Part shown: one piece after another, positions 1-9,190 of the stretch
How the letters are laid out: each line of letters begins with the position of its first letter
How positions within the stretch are numbered: the stretch's first letter is position 1
Source: Chara braunii
Lineage: Eukaryota; Streptophyta; Charophyceae; Charales; Characeae
Reading direction: 5' to 3'
Assembly: GCA_003427395.1 (NCBI GenBank)
Contig: BFEA01000270.1
Span: 883,018-919,356 of the forward strand
Length of the DNA stretch: 36,339 nt
The notes under the pieces: model-generated
Seen by the model: only the letters and a program-made list of their open reading frames with translations
Database searches by the model: none
Told to the model about the DNA's origin: nothing
Made by a program: the position numbers and the translations under genes

Positions 1-1097
1 TTCTCTCAATTTTCCTCACACTACCTACCTACCACTACTCCTACTTGTAGGCATACGGGAAACCCGTAGCACACCAGAGCCGTGTTTTTACGGCCCCTCG
101 AGCCTGCAGGATACCGGCCAGGGGACGGCCGGTAGCACCAGGGATAAAGAGAACCAATCCCCCATGCCTCCCCTCAGGCCCCTCGCCAAAAGAGAACTTG
201 CCACCACCTCTCCAGGTGGTAGCAAAATGCCCATCCCCGCGGCCCCCAGGCCGCCGCTGACAAATGCCACCCCGTTTGCAATGCAATTTTGGTGGTGGGA
301 AAACCCTACCAAAGTGTGACTCTAACAGCATAGCAGATTTTGCGATTTAGCAAAAAAACCGCTAGTGTGAGTATGCCCTAAGGGCCTCGCCCACACCAAT
401 GTTAAAACGGCGAAGTTTTCGACAACTGTAAGAACTTTTTTGACATAGGGACTTTTTTTTCTTTTTTTTTTTCAAATCAACTTATATAGTCTGTGTGGCG
501 AAGGAAAAATGTCGAAAACACTTGTTTGGACATAGGTGTGGCGAGGTCCTAAGTGGAGCGGTGGGCGGTGTCCCAGTATCCGAAATCGTACAGCAGACAG
601 TAGTGTAGTGGAGCGAGACCCTGTTTTCCGCTCTTCTGGGAGAACATGTGCGTTACAGACTGGAGAATGCTCCGACAAAACGGCATTGGAAAAAAGGGAA
701 AAAACGGTATAGGGGGGATGAATGACAAGCTGGCCACAGCAGGAAGCGCTCACTACATGCAATGCACCGGAAAAAAAACAAAAAAAACACGAGTACCAAA
801 CAAATGCAAACTGCACAGCATAACACGATAACCACCGCCAGTCTTTGGGATATCGGAGTTAGCAGGAGATCCTGGCCGTCGGATGGGATACCAAAACTTC
901 CTAAAACGGATCGCGAGGGGAGGATAAGCCACTCTGGGAGGCTGACAGTTGTCTCCATGTGAAATAAGTGGAGCCTACTACACGCAACCTGTTTTTTTTT
1001 CTTCTTTTGTTTTGTTGAGCGTATTAAACGGAAGTTGTTGAGCTATATAGAAACGCACAATTCCCCTTCTTACCAGCACTGCTACCCTGCAAACTGA

Positions 1098-1101
<4 letters not shown>
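1..1101. other. Intergenic DNA, no gene recognised
   Basis: No reading frame here resembles a known protein. The short frames overlap on both strands and carry no recognisable motif. Near 362-376 the bases TAGTGTGAGTATGCCC match the terminal inverted repeat of the foldback family found at 5835, 16149, 17257 and 21915, so a lone element end may lie here. Two T-rich runs occur around 451-472 and 992-1014. Confidence 0.5.

Positions 1102-1141
<40 letters not shown>
1102..1141. repeat. Compound microsatellite (TG)n-(GA)n
   Basis: A TG run passes directly into a GA run with no interruption. A second, longer GA array lies about 115 bp downstream. Confidence 0.95.
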
Positions 1142-1256
1142 CACTGGTGGGAAAGAGAACATGTCTGCGCCATAGCTGAAGAAGCCGCCATCGTCAAGAT
1201 CTGGACGGCTGGGATGGTCTGGACCGGAGAATTCGCTTAATCTCAGCAATTCAGAG

Positions 1257-1279
1257 TGAGAGCGAGCGAGCGAGCGAGA

Positions 1280-1333
<54 letters not shown>
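1257..1333. repeat. (GA)n microsatellite with GAGC variants
   Basis: The array is about 77 bp. It starts with several AGCG units, then becomes nearly pure GA with one CA interruption. It creates spurious Arg-Glu (plus strand) and Ser-Leu (minus strand) open frames. Bases 1334-1706 after it hold no recognisable gene. Confidence 0.95.
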
Positions 1334-1336
<3 letters not shown>

Positions 1337-1708
1337 GCGGCCCAAGCAGCAGGCATGTTGTGCGCGTCTGCCAGGGCTTGTACAGCAATTAGGGCGGCGG
1401 TGGGGTATGATCAATTGGAGGGGTCTGTATGCTCCCCCTCTCCGTCCAGCGTGTCATTGTCGTCGTTCGATGGGCTACGCGCCCGTACGGACTGCATTTC
1501 AGATGGGCGATGGCGGCGACGGCCTGATTCTGGAGGGCTTGAAGCTCTCTCCCGAAATGGGGCCTTAACGGAGTTACCATTGACACCTGACAAATCCTCC
1601 GCCAGGAAGACGATCACATGTGTCGCGACTGTGAGTGGTGTTACCTTTAACACGTGGCAATTCCTCCCAACCCCTGATTCCTCTCTCTTTTCCGCTTCTT
1701 CATCCTCC

Positions 1709-1742
<34 letters not shown>

Positions 1743-1744
1743 TC

Positions 1745-1810
<66 letters not shown>

Positions 1811-1848
1811 TCTCTCTCTTTGTCTGTCTTCTCTCTCTCTCTCTCTCT
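1709..1848. repeat. Poly-C tract followed by (CT)n microsatellite
   Basis: About 30 consecutive C are followed by about 100 bp of CT with small TTTGTCTGTC-type interruptions. The whole stretch is pyrimidine on the plus strand, so it could form triplex (H-DNA). A short alternating GTGCGCGCGCGC run follows at about 1861-1873. Confidence 0.95.
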
Positions 1849-2346
1849 GTTTTCTGTGAGTGTGCGCGCGCGCAGCCATAATGGGAATCTGCATGATTGG
1901 CCAGTGCGAAGCCCGACTTGATGAAGATGTAATTTGATACCCATATATCTGTTTGACGATATATATGTACAAAATATATGTACCAATCAATGTATGTATG
2001 CATATAATAATATATAACTATATTACTAATTAATAAATAAGTTATATATGTTTTCCCAAGCAGTTTTGTATGTGGCGATTCATATGTACGTGTATATTGT
2101 GATTGAATATGTACATGATGATTAAGATGCTCAGGTACAATTGATGAATAACGGGAGAGAATGGTGTATGTTTGCGCCGAATTATTATTACTGTATTGGT
2201 AGATTTGATTAGAAATCATCAAATATGTTTTTCCTTTTCTAGCAAACGAAACTCGGGGGCTCGTGAGAAAAAGTCGAAACAGGACATTATGTATTATACG
2301 CGGTTCGTAGAAGTCCTGATGCGTGCGTGTGCTCAGAAGCCTGCGG
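1849..2346. other. AT-rich spacer, no gene recognised
   Basis: The stretch is AT-rich with many TATA, TGTATG and ATATAT runs, particularly at 1940-2060. I see no protein-like frame and no RNA gene. Confidence 0.5.
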
Positions 2347-2475
2347 CAAAAAAAAAAAAAANAAAAAAAAAAAAAAAAGAAAGAAAGAAAGAAAGAAAAA
2401 GAAAAAAAAAGAGCCAGCTCTCGTTGATCCCACGTCATGTATGTATGTATGTATGCTGCTGCTGCTGCTGCTGCC
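2347..2475. repeat. Poly-A / (AAAG)n / (TGTA)n / (GCT)n cluster
   Basis: A poly-A run contains one undetermined base at 2362. It passes into AAAG repeats (about 2378-2402), then TGTA repeats (about 2437-2455) and GCT repeats (about 2455-2474). The single N inside a homopolymer looks like an assembly join. Confidence 0.9.
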
Positions 2476-2865
2476 ACGTGTCTGTGCTGATCAGCCGCCA
2501 AGTGTATATGCTGATTTGCTTCCCTTTTTTCTTTTTTGCTTTGCTTCCTTCTTGAGTGAGAGGAAGGAAAAAAAATAAATAAATCCACGTACAAGCAGCC
2601 GCCACGTGGAATATGCTGGTGCTGCCTTTGATGCGCTTTTTTGGTCCTCAACGCGACAATTCATTAGGATGGGGGGGGGGAGGGGGTAATCAAGGGTGAA
2701 CGGAAAACCGAGAAATAGGAACGATACACAGAACATTAACGAAAACGCTGGCCCTTCGCATGAGGAAAAAAAAAAGAAAAAAGAAAAAAACGAAAATCAG
2801 TCGTGGTTTATCAGCTCTCGTTGAATGAAATGTTAATTTAGAAGGAAAAGTGAAATCGTTGTTGA
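2476..2865. other. Spacer, no gene recognised
   Basis: I see only short purine-rich runs, including a run of about ten G at 2671-2680 and A-rich stretches around 2763-2790. No coding signal is visible. Confidence 0.5.
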
Positions 2866-2956
2866 AAATAAATAAATAAATAAATAAATTGTTGAACGAC
2901 CTGAATATGGTAAGACGTAATCACTAAGCAAGCCCTCTGTGTTTCTTTTGCACTTG

Positions 2957-3000
<44 letters not shown>
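2866..3000. repeat. (AAAT)n and (CT)22 microsatellites
   Basis: About six AAAT units lie at 2866-2889. A pure CT array of about 44 bp lies at 2957-3000. The DNA between and after them has no recognisable gene. Confidence 0.93.
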
Positions 3001-3002
<2 letters not shown>

Positions 3003-3268
3003 CCCGCAGTTCTGTGAATGAATGTGAGATCGGGGTACACTCCCGGCGGGCTTGGCTCCCAGCGCGCAGGTGAGTAGAGACGAGTTTTTTTCCGACTAGG
3101 ACACCATGTTGAACTGCCTGAACCAAAGGCAGACAAACCGTGATTTACTGAGTGATTGATTGGTTGATTGAGTGCATAGTTGATTGGCCGATCAACTGGC
3201 GCTTCATTTACAGCCATAAAATAAAATAAAATAAAATTCCAGAGGAAGAGGAAGTGAGCAGCAGATCG

Positions 3269-3270
<2 letters not shown>

Positions 3271-3329
<59 letters not shown>
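3271..3329. repeat. (GA)n microsatellite abutting a foldback element
   Basis: This nearly pure GA array of about 59 bp ends where the left arm of the foldback element at 3334 begins. The outer bases of that arm are missing or degraded, so the array appears to have grown into the element's edge. A short (AATAA)n run precedes it at about 3216-3236. Confidence 0.93.
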
Positions 3330-3333
<4 letters not shown>

Positions 3334-3494
3334 GTTCCACTAGCAAAGAGGAGTGGATTAAATGCCTGAAACTGGACGTGTGAGATGGAGAGGTGCAGAA
3401 AATCGCAATTGATCTGCTTTTCTGTATATCTCCATCAAACACATCCAGATTCATGCGCTCAATCCAATCCCATTTGCTGGTGGGACCTTGCCCC
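3334..3494. mobile_element. Foldback (MITE-like) element, family 1, copy a
   Basis: The left arm reads TTCCACTAGCAAAGAGG, and the right arm reads TTTGCTGGTGGGACCTTGCC in reverse orientation. Both arms continue with subterminal sequence close to CTGGACGTG (left) and its reverse complement CACATCCAG (right). The arms match those of the elements at 8376, 15064 and 25430. No coding capacity is present, as expected for a non-autonomous inverted-repeat element. The left end is eroded by the neighbouring GA array, so no target-site duplication can be read. Confidence 0.75.
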
Positions 3495-3594
3495 GGTTTG
3501 ATCTCCCTTCCTTACCTCACCGCTCATGGATAATATAGATTAGTATTTTTTTTATTTTTTTTAATATTGGAAATTTTATGACATACTAAGTATT

Positions 3595-3725
3595 AAAAGT
3601 TAGGGGGTGTCAGTCTGATCCCTTAAATCATTGTTAATCTGATTCCATAGGGGTTTGAACTCATGGTCCGCTGTTTACTAACAGTTACGTACATGTGTGT
3701 ACCAACCAGTCAGCCACGTGGGCAA
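3595..3725 (-). mobile_element. tRNA-derived SINE, copy D (minus strand)
   Basis: On the minus strand an A-box-like GTGGCTGACTGGTTGGTA (near 3702-3718) is followed about 40 bp later by a B-box-like AGTTCAAACCCC (3650-3661). These are the internal RNA polymerase III promoter boxes of tRNA genes. The bases after the B box contain TATGGAATCAGATTAAC, matching the body of the copy at 22385. The rest does not fold as an obvious tRNA cloverleaf, so I read it as a SINE relic rather than a tRNA gene. Boundaries are approximate. Confidence 0.65.
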
Positions 3726-3963
3726 GGTTTCTCTCAACTCCTACGACGCGAAGAGAAGCCCTTCAAAAGAGAAAGTAACCAGCCGCCTCCTCCACCAACC
3801 CCTCTTCGCCCGTGTCGAGTCCCAAGTATCAGTCCCAAATTCCCAATCAATCGATTTGCCGCGAAGACTGGGACCAGGTCCCACTTGCAATCAATCATTC
3901 TGCCGCGAAATCTGACCGGGTCCCAGTGCTATTGGGGTCGTGCTCAAGAGCCAGCTAAACCGG

Positions 3964-4612
3964 TAGTTGTTCTGGTAGCAGTTGGTGCCAGTTGCGCTGG
4001 TAACAGCTGGGACCACTTACCGCGATCCGTAGCAGTTGCCCTGGTAACAGCTGGGACCACTTACCGCGATCGGTAGCAGTTGCGCTGGTAACAGTTGGTA
4101 CCAGTTCCGTTGGGACCACTTACGGCATTTGTGCCCGTTGAGACCACCTATCTCTGGTAGCAGTTGGTGCTAGTTTCCCTGGTAACTGCTGGGACCACTT
4201 ACCGCGATTGGTAGCAGATGCCCTGGTAACGGTTGGTACCAGTTCCCTTGGGACCACTTACGGCATTTGTATCTCTGGTAGCAGTTGATGCCAGTTGCCC
4301 TGGTAACAGCTGGGACCACTTACCGCGATTGGTAACAGTTGCCCTGGTAACAGTTGTTAACAGTTGGTACCAGTTCCCTTGGGACCACTTACGGCATTTG
4401 TGCCAGTTGAGACCACCTAGCTCTGGTAGCAGTTGGTGCCAGTTGCCCTGGTAACTGCTGGGACCACTTACCGCGATTGGTAACAGTTGGTATCAGTTCC
4501 CTTGGGACCACTTAGGGCATTTGTGCCAGTTGAGACCACCTAGTACCTACCATGTCTGTACCAGTTGGTACCACAGTTACCATGTCTGTTCTAGTTTTAC
4601 CAGTTGGTACAA
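3964..4612. repeat. Nested minisatellite (higher-order repeat)
   Basis: Short GGTAACAGTTGGTACCAG-like modules alternate with GGGACCACTTACCGCGATT and GGGACCACTTACGGCATTT modules. A higher-order unit starting TCTGGTAGCAGTTG recurs at 3971, 4153, 4274 and 4422, with spacings of about 182, 121 and 148 bp. The spacing changes because inner modules are gained or lost. The 3' edge near 4545-4612 degrades into CCATGTCTGTACCAGTTGG units. Frames through it are repeat translations, not genes. Confidence 0.92.
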
Positions 4613-4792
4613 GGTTTTTATGGCCGACGATGGTGCAGATCAGCCGGGGGAATTTGGAAGAAAGGAAGAATCTGGAAAGGTGGGACAATGGATCCTCTGG
4701 TTGCTATTTTTAGTACATGGTTTAGGACCGAATACTATAGAGCAGAGATGACGGGCTATGGGCCACGGCATAACTACTTTCTGCAGTGCAAG

Positions 4793-4995
4793 TACCTGCA
4801 CAGAGGAGTACTACCCTCGCGAAGGAGTACCTACACAAAGGAGTACTACCCTCACGAAGGAGTACCTACAGAAACTTGACGAGTACTTCCCTCCCTCAGG
4901 AAGGAGTACCTATACGAAGTAGTAGTACCCTCACAAAGGAGTACCTGCACAAAGGAGCACTACCCTCACGAAGGAGTACCTACACAGAGGAGTAC
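4793..4995. repeat. Minisatellite with about 35-bp unit
   Basis: The unit is built from GGAGTACCTACACAAAGGAG and GTACTACCCTCACGAA blocks. About six partly degenerate units are present. Single-base variants (CTGCAC for CTACAC, CGCG for CACG) distinguish them. No gene is implied. Confidence 0.9.
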
Positions 4996-5587
4996 TCCTG
5001 AAGTCATTCTCTAGCGGTGAACAGAGCACGGATCTGCCTACGGCAAGAAGAGTGCCACCGGAGTGCTATGATACAACACCCGGTCATTACATCTGTATTT
5101 GGGGGAACTTTCGGTCTAGATACAGCAGCTGTAATGGATGGCAGTAGAGGCCCATCGAGTTCCTCCGTTTGCAAGCAAGGCCTGGTAGTATGCAATTTCC
5201 CTGCTGAAGAAGGGAAAATAACTGGTTAGAACCCTAAATCCTGGTCACATACCTTCGACCTCCTTGGACCACCTGTACTTCCCAAAATGATTGGGGATGT
5301 ACTGCTCTGCTGCACATGGACCAATTCATTCATGTGAAAATGCCTCCGCTCTTTCTGGCGATACCATGCCTCTCAGGGTACTCGTCGTTCAAATGCACAT
5401 TCCGGGAGTAGCACGGAATACGGAGAAGCTAAAAGTTTTTTGACTGTGTTTTGAGCCATTGCGGCTAATGCTCCTAATATCATGGAAGCAATACTGCAAC
5501 AAGGTAGCCGTAGGGGAACCTGCGACCCCTTACTATCCACTGTCCGTGTGTCCAAGGACTCTCCAATTTGTGATCATGGCGCTAAAA
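4996..5587. other. Spacer, no gene recognised
   Basis: Short frames on both strands show no recognisable protein motif or RNA gene. Confidence 0.5.
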
Positions 5588-5680
5588 GACATGGTGATGG
5601 CACTACTACAGGACACCGGGTGATGACACTACTACAGGACATGGGGTGATGGCGCTACTACAGGACACGGGGTGCTATCA
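5588..5680. repeat. Short minisatellite, 24-26 bp unit
   Basis: Units starting GACA(T/C) and containing GGTGATGGCACTACTACAG begin at 5588, 5612, 5638 and 5664. The last is partial. Confidence 0.88.
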
Positions 5681-5834
5681 GCATTTTGTCCACCCAGACT
5701 CGAGGCGAACTCTCCAAAGCCGAGTGCCCATGAACCTCTCCGCCAAGGACTCTGCAAAAGATGGCCTTTGCAGGTGGGAGTCTGGGAGACTGTCCAACTG
5801 TGGAGAGTGGTGTGGGTATCCAACTCGATTTCCT

Positions 5835-5958
5835 CAGGGCATGCTCAAACTACCACTCTCCTAAATGTATATGACTGCAGAACCGGATAGACCTGGATGA
5901 ATCTGACTGCAATCACGTCCAGAGCTTAGTAGAAAAGGTCCTCCGTGTCAGAATGCCC
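5835..5958. mobile_element. Foldback (MITE-like) element, family 2
   Basis: The left end CAGGGCATGCTCAAACTACC is mirrored by the right end GTGTCAGAATGCCCTC. The core CTGGATGAATCTGACTGCAA is shared with the element at 21915, and in reverse orientation with the one at 16149. The length is about 124 bp with no coding capacity. CAGGG termini are common in hAT transposons, but I cannot read a convincing 8-bp target-site duplication, so the superfamily is open. Confidence 0.65.
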
Positions 5959-6312
5959 TCATTCCAGTTGGATAGTTAGCGGAGTGCTGCACTACTCTGC
6001 AATTTTGGACAGTGGAGCGAGACGCACAGATCGTCTTCAGGTATTCATTTCAGCAGCTAGTACCCAGCCCCAGCCTTGTAGAAATTTGTGGGTTGCCTAT
6101 TCAGAAACTTTTGCGGCTCGGGCCCGACCACAATGGCTGGCGGCACGAGCCAAAAACGAAAATCAGTGCACCGGTGTTGGTTTGGAAAAGTTGGGCACAC
6201 AGTGCAGCACCTCTAGGCCCAGGTGGTGGTTTAGACCGCCAGTATGTTTTCCAGCCATTCTTCAAGAGCCGTGCATGGAGCTGCAGCTGCAACTCTCGGG
6301 AAGTACTGGGTC

Positions 6313-6590
6313 GCCATTTCGCTGGATATCCATCCAGGCGAAACCAGGGTCACATGTGAGGCCCATTTTGACTGGATGGATATCCAGCGAAATGGCCATT
6401 CCTTCCTGAAAGTTCTGGCTGTATAAGCTGCATATTTGATTGCATACTGGGGTGGCATTTCGCTGGATATCCATCCGGGCGAAACCGGGGGTTGCATGCG
6501 AGGCCTGTTTTGTCTGGATGGATATCCAGAGAAATGGTACTTCCTGAAAGTTCTGGTTGTATACAAGCAGCATATTTGATTTCTTGGTGG
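6313..6590. repeat. Two tandem foldback units of about 140 bp
   Basis: Each unit contains an inverted repeat: the arm CATTTCGCTGGATATCCATC is followed about 40 bp later by its reverse complement (CTGGATGGATATCCAGCGAA). After each hairpin comes the same 3' segment containing CTTCCTGAAAGTTCTGG and GCATATTTGAT. The second unit starts at about 6454, with an offset of 140-141 bp. The two hairpins are similar but diverged in the loop. Minus-strand frames here repeat GWISSEM-like peptides only because the DNA is duplicated. Confidence 0.85.
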
Positions 6591-6754
6591 GAAAACGTAC
6601 TGGTGGTATAAACAGAACTATTTGCTTTTTGGCTGGTGCTGCCAACCATTTCGCTCCAGTAGCCCGCACAGCCTTGTCAGAGAAAAATGGCTGGGGAAAG
6701 TACTTGTGGTTTAAACGGTAGTAAGAGCTGGCCACACCACTGGGCAAGCATGGA

Positions 6755-6935
6755 CAATTGGAATGTATCTGCATAATTTTGGCATTGGCGAGCAGTGCGG
6801 CAAGCCCTGTGGATCTCAATTGGAATGTATCTGCAGAATTTTGGCATTGGCGAGCAGTGTGGCAAGCCCTGTGGTTTCAATTGGAATGTATCTGCAGAAT
6901 TTTGGCATTGGCGAGCAGTGCGGCAAGCCCTGGGG
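6755..6935. repeat. Tandem repeat, three units of 61-62 bp
   Basis: Units begin at about 6755, 6817 and 6878 with CAATTGGAATGTATCTGC, then contain GGCATTGGCGAGCAGTG and GGCAAGCCCTG. They are nearly identical, so the duplication is recent. Neither strand gives a known protein. Confidence 0.93.
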
Positions 6936-8093
6936 ATCTTTCCTTGGAGATTGTTTGTACGGAAGGGCGAGGAAGATCTTCTTTGTTGAGTACTTGTTTA
7001 AATTACCAGAACTTTCGCGGCTGGAAATGCACTGTGCACCAAAAGAAAAATGAACTGGCGTGTTTTAGCCAGTGTCACCGGCCATTTTTCTCCGGAGGCT
7101 AAGCCTCCGAGAGTTGCTCCGGTATACACGCCGCATATTTGTTTCCACTGCCAGTATGTCACCGCGGTGAAAAAGAGAGCCGTGACGTTTCCACTTGAAT
7201 GAATGTGGCCAGAGCCGCCAGGCCCGTTCGCGCGTCGCGGCTCATATACGGCCACCACTTTTGGAAGTACACTGATGAAGTACACTGGTGGTTTCTTTGG
7301 GGGGAAACACACTGGTGGTTCAAATGTGGGTAGCTATGTAGTGCGGAAGCAGTCGACGAATTATCCCACTACTGGTATTGAAGATGGTCATCCACAGGCA
7401 CTACCGTCTCCACCCGAATAGACAGCCCAGTCCTTATCGCTGTATCTAGACTGCATGGTTTCCTAAATGCAGCTATAATGACTGGGCGTTCTCCCTAAGT
7501 ACAGCTATAATGACTGGGCATTCTATTCAGGTGAAGTGGCAAAGACTGTAGTGCACACGGAGCACATTGTAATATCACTTTGGAGTATGTGCCTCGGCGC
7601 ACCACTCAACATCAACAAACCGGGAAGAAAGGCAGTCGGTGACGAGTCCTCACTATCATAAAACACATCATAAAAATGTGGGTGAGAAAACTCGCAAAAG
7701 TGAGCCCTGACCCACCATCACACAACTCGTTGACTTACCAAATCCTTTCCGGTGTCCAGACGGGTGCGCATTTGGTGATTGTGGTGCAGCAACCTGTGTG
7801 TGGTGAGAGAACTCGTCGTTCTGGATGGGGAGGGTGCACTGGGTGGCCAAGGTAGCGGTCCAGATCCATATGAACTTTGGGGTGTGTAGCACCATGAAAA
7901 ATATGAAGATGAACCACAATAAAGAATAGAGTGAAACTTTCACACCGAACCGTACAAGATAGTCCCCTATCATACGGCTCTCCAACTCAACTTACGATTA
8001 GGATAGATAGATATTTATGGATATAGGCCCCGTTCTCCACGAAGTGGGCGACGTCGAGTATAGCCTTATTATCAGACTCTTTCTTAGATCTCT
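6936..8093. other. Spacer, no gene recognised
   Basis: There is no recognisable gene. A motif close to AGCTATAATGACTGGGC occurs twice in direct repeat at about 7471 and 7503, and variants recur elsewhere in the window. TACTGGTGGTTT-like words recur around 7268-7320, as they do at 6597, 6700 and 14324. Confidence 0.5.
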
Positions 8094-8167
8094 TCCCCAA
8101 TTCAATTAATTGAATGAAATTATTCATTCAATCATGAAATTATTCATTCAATTAAATTACATTGGGG
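8094..8167. repeat. AT-rich foldback sequence
   Basis: The block is bounded by CCCCAATTCAATTAA on the left and TTAAATTACATTGGGG on the right. It is built from repeated ATGAAATTATTCATTCAAT words and their complements. It could form a hairpin or cruciform. It has no coding capacity. Confidence 0.75.
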
Positions 8168-8275
8168 GCACAAGCCTGTCTAGACTGTTGGACTGGAGGC
8201 TGGACTGGTCTGGACCGGTCAGGACCTCACCGTTTTAGTCGATGGCTGAGTCAAACATCCAACTGCTGCAGGTGG

Positions 8276-8510
8276 TAATGAACTGGAACCCTGGATGGAA
8301 CTCCACTCAAGGGACAAGTCCCAGGCTCCTCACACAGATACTGTAATGAACTGGAATGTTGGATGGAACTCCATCCAGGGGCCAACTCCCACTAGCAGCA
8401 TTGGGTTTTGCAGAAATCGCGGTGACTTTCCTCAAACTGCACATCTCCACAAGCACGTCCAGATTCAGTTGTGGATGAATCTCAACGCTGTTAGTGGGAC
8501 TTGGGCCCAG
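8276..8510. mobile_element. Foldback element, family 1, copy b, with duplicated left flank
   Basis: The element proper lies at about 8376-8510, with left end CCAGGGGCCAACTCCCACTA and right end TTAGTGGGACTTGGGCCCAG. Its inner part contains CACGTCCAGATTCAG, the family 1 subterminal motif. Just upstream, a segment containing TAATGAACTGGAA and GGATGGAACTCCA occurs twice (about 8276 and 8344, offset 68 bp). The first copy carries a degraded left end, so part of the element was tandemly duplicated. Confidence 0.7.
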
Positions 8511-8740
8511 TTGTCCACTGTAGGAAGTCTTCCTTTTCTGGGGCAACTATGCGGTGGTCACAAAAGAAGTTTGTAAATGCATTCCAAACACGGGTTTAGC
8601 AGCCCAAATTTGACATGCAGCAGTGCAGTTGCAGCCCGAGTTTCATATGTCCAAATCGGGTGGCACCCGACCTGCAAAATGAAACTGGCAACTGTGACTG
8701 AACTACCAACCCAAACTTCCAGACCGTGACCGAACTGCCA

Positions 8741-8800
8741 ACCTGAACTTCAACTGCATTTTGAGCTTCGACCTGAACTTCAACTGCATTTTGAGCTTCG
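8741..8800. repeat. Perfect 30-bp direct repeat, two copies
   Basis: Bases 8741-8770 and 8771-8800 are identical. The repeat starts ACCTGAACTTCAACTGC and ends TTTTGAGCTTCG. Confidence 0.95.
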
Positions 8801-8901
8801 GACCTGACCGGACTGCAGAAACCACGATCCTAATGCATTTAGATAACCCCGACCACGGCATAGTTTTCTCTTCTTTTTCCCTCTTTATTTATCAGAGTCG
8901 G

Positions 8902-9190
8902 GGCTGCGTTTTTTCGCAGCCACCTCTGTTCCCTCTGATCAATAAAAGAGAATGGGAGAAGGGGAAAAAAAAAACACACCTCTGCTCCCTCTGATCAATG
9001 AAAGAGAAAGGGTGAGGGAAAGAAAAACAGACATGTTCCCTATGATATGGATGAACTTCTTCCCTGATTCTGTCCTGATTCATTCATGACATCACGGACG
9101 TGAGAAAAGCAACGTTTTCCTGTACTTCTTCCAGAGGGGTGTCCTGAGTCATTCATGACATCAGTGACGTGAGCAATGTTTTCCCACTGA
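8902..9190. repeat. Two adjacent pairs of imperfect direct repeats
   Basis: The first pair starts CACCTCTG(T/C)TCCCTCTG at 8921 and 8977. The second pair starts GTCCTGA(T/G)TCATTCATGA at about 9072 and 9141. A small perfect hairpin, GGCTGCG-T6-CGCAGCC, lies at 8902-8921. I see no gene. Confidence 0.85.

Noticed and set aside
1411-1986. Long minus-strand frames running through the CT/GA and poly-C arrays
   Set aside because: Their length comes from Arg-Glu, Gly or Ser-Leu translation of simple repeats; the non-repeat parts show no protein family.
1647-2651. 334-codon minus-strand frame
   Set aside because: It spans a poly-A tract with an N, an AT-rich spacer and a CT array; the peptide is low-complexity and the N makes its continuity unreliable.
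6231-6819. Minus-strand frames with repeated GWISSEM-like peptides
   Set aside because: The peptide repeat is explained by the duplicated foldback DNA; both strands and several frames are equally open.
8902-8921. Hairpin plus T-run resembling an intrinsic terminator
   Set aside because: The T-run is the loop rather than the tail, and the DNA is eukaryotic, where such terminators are not expected.
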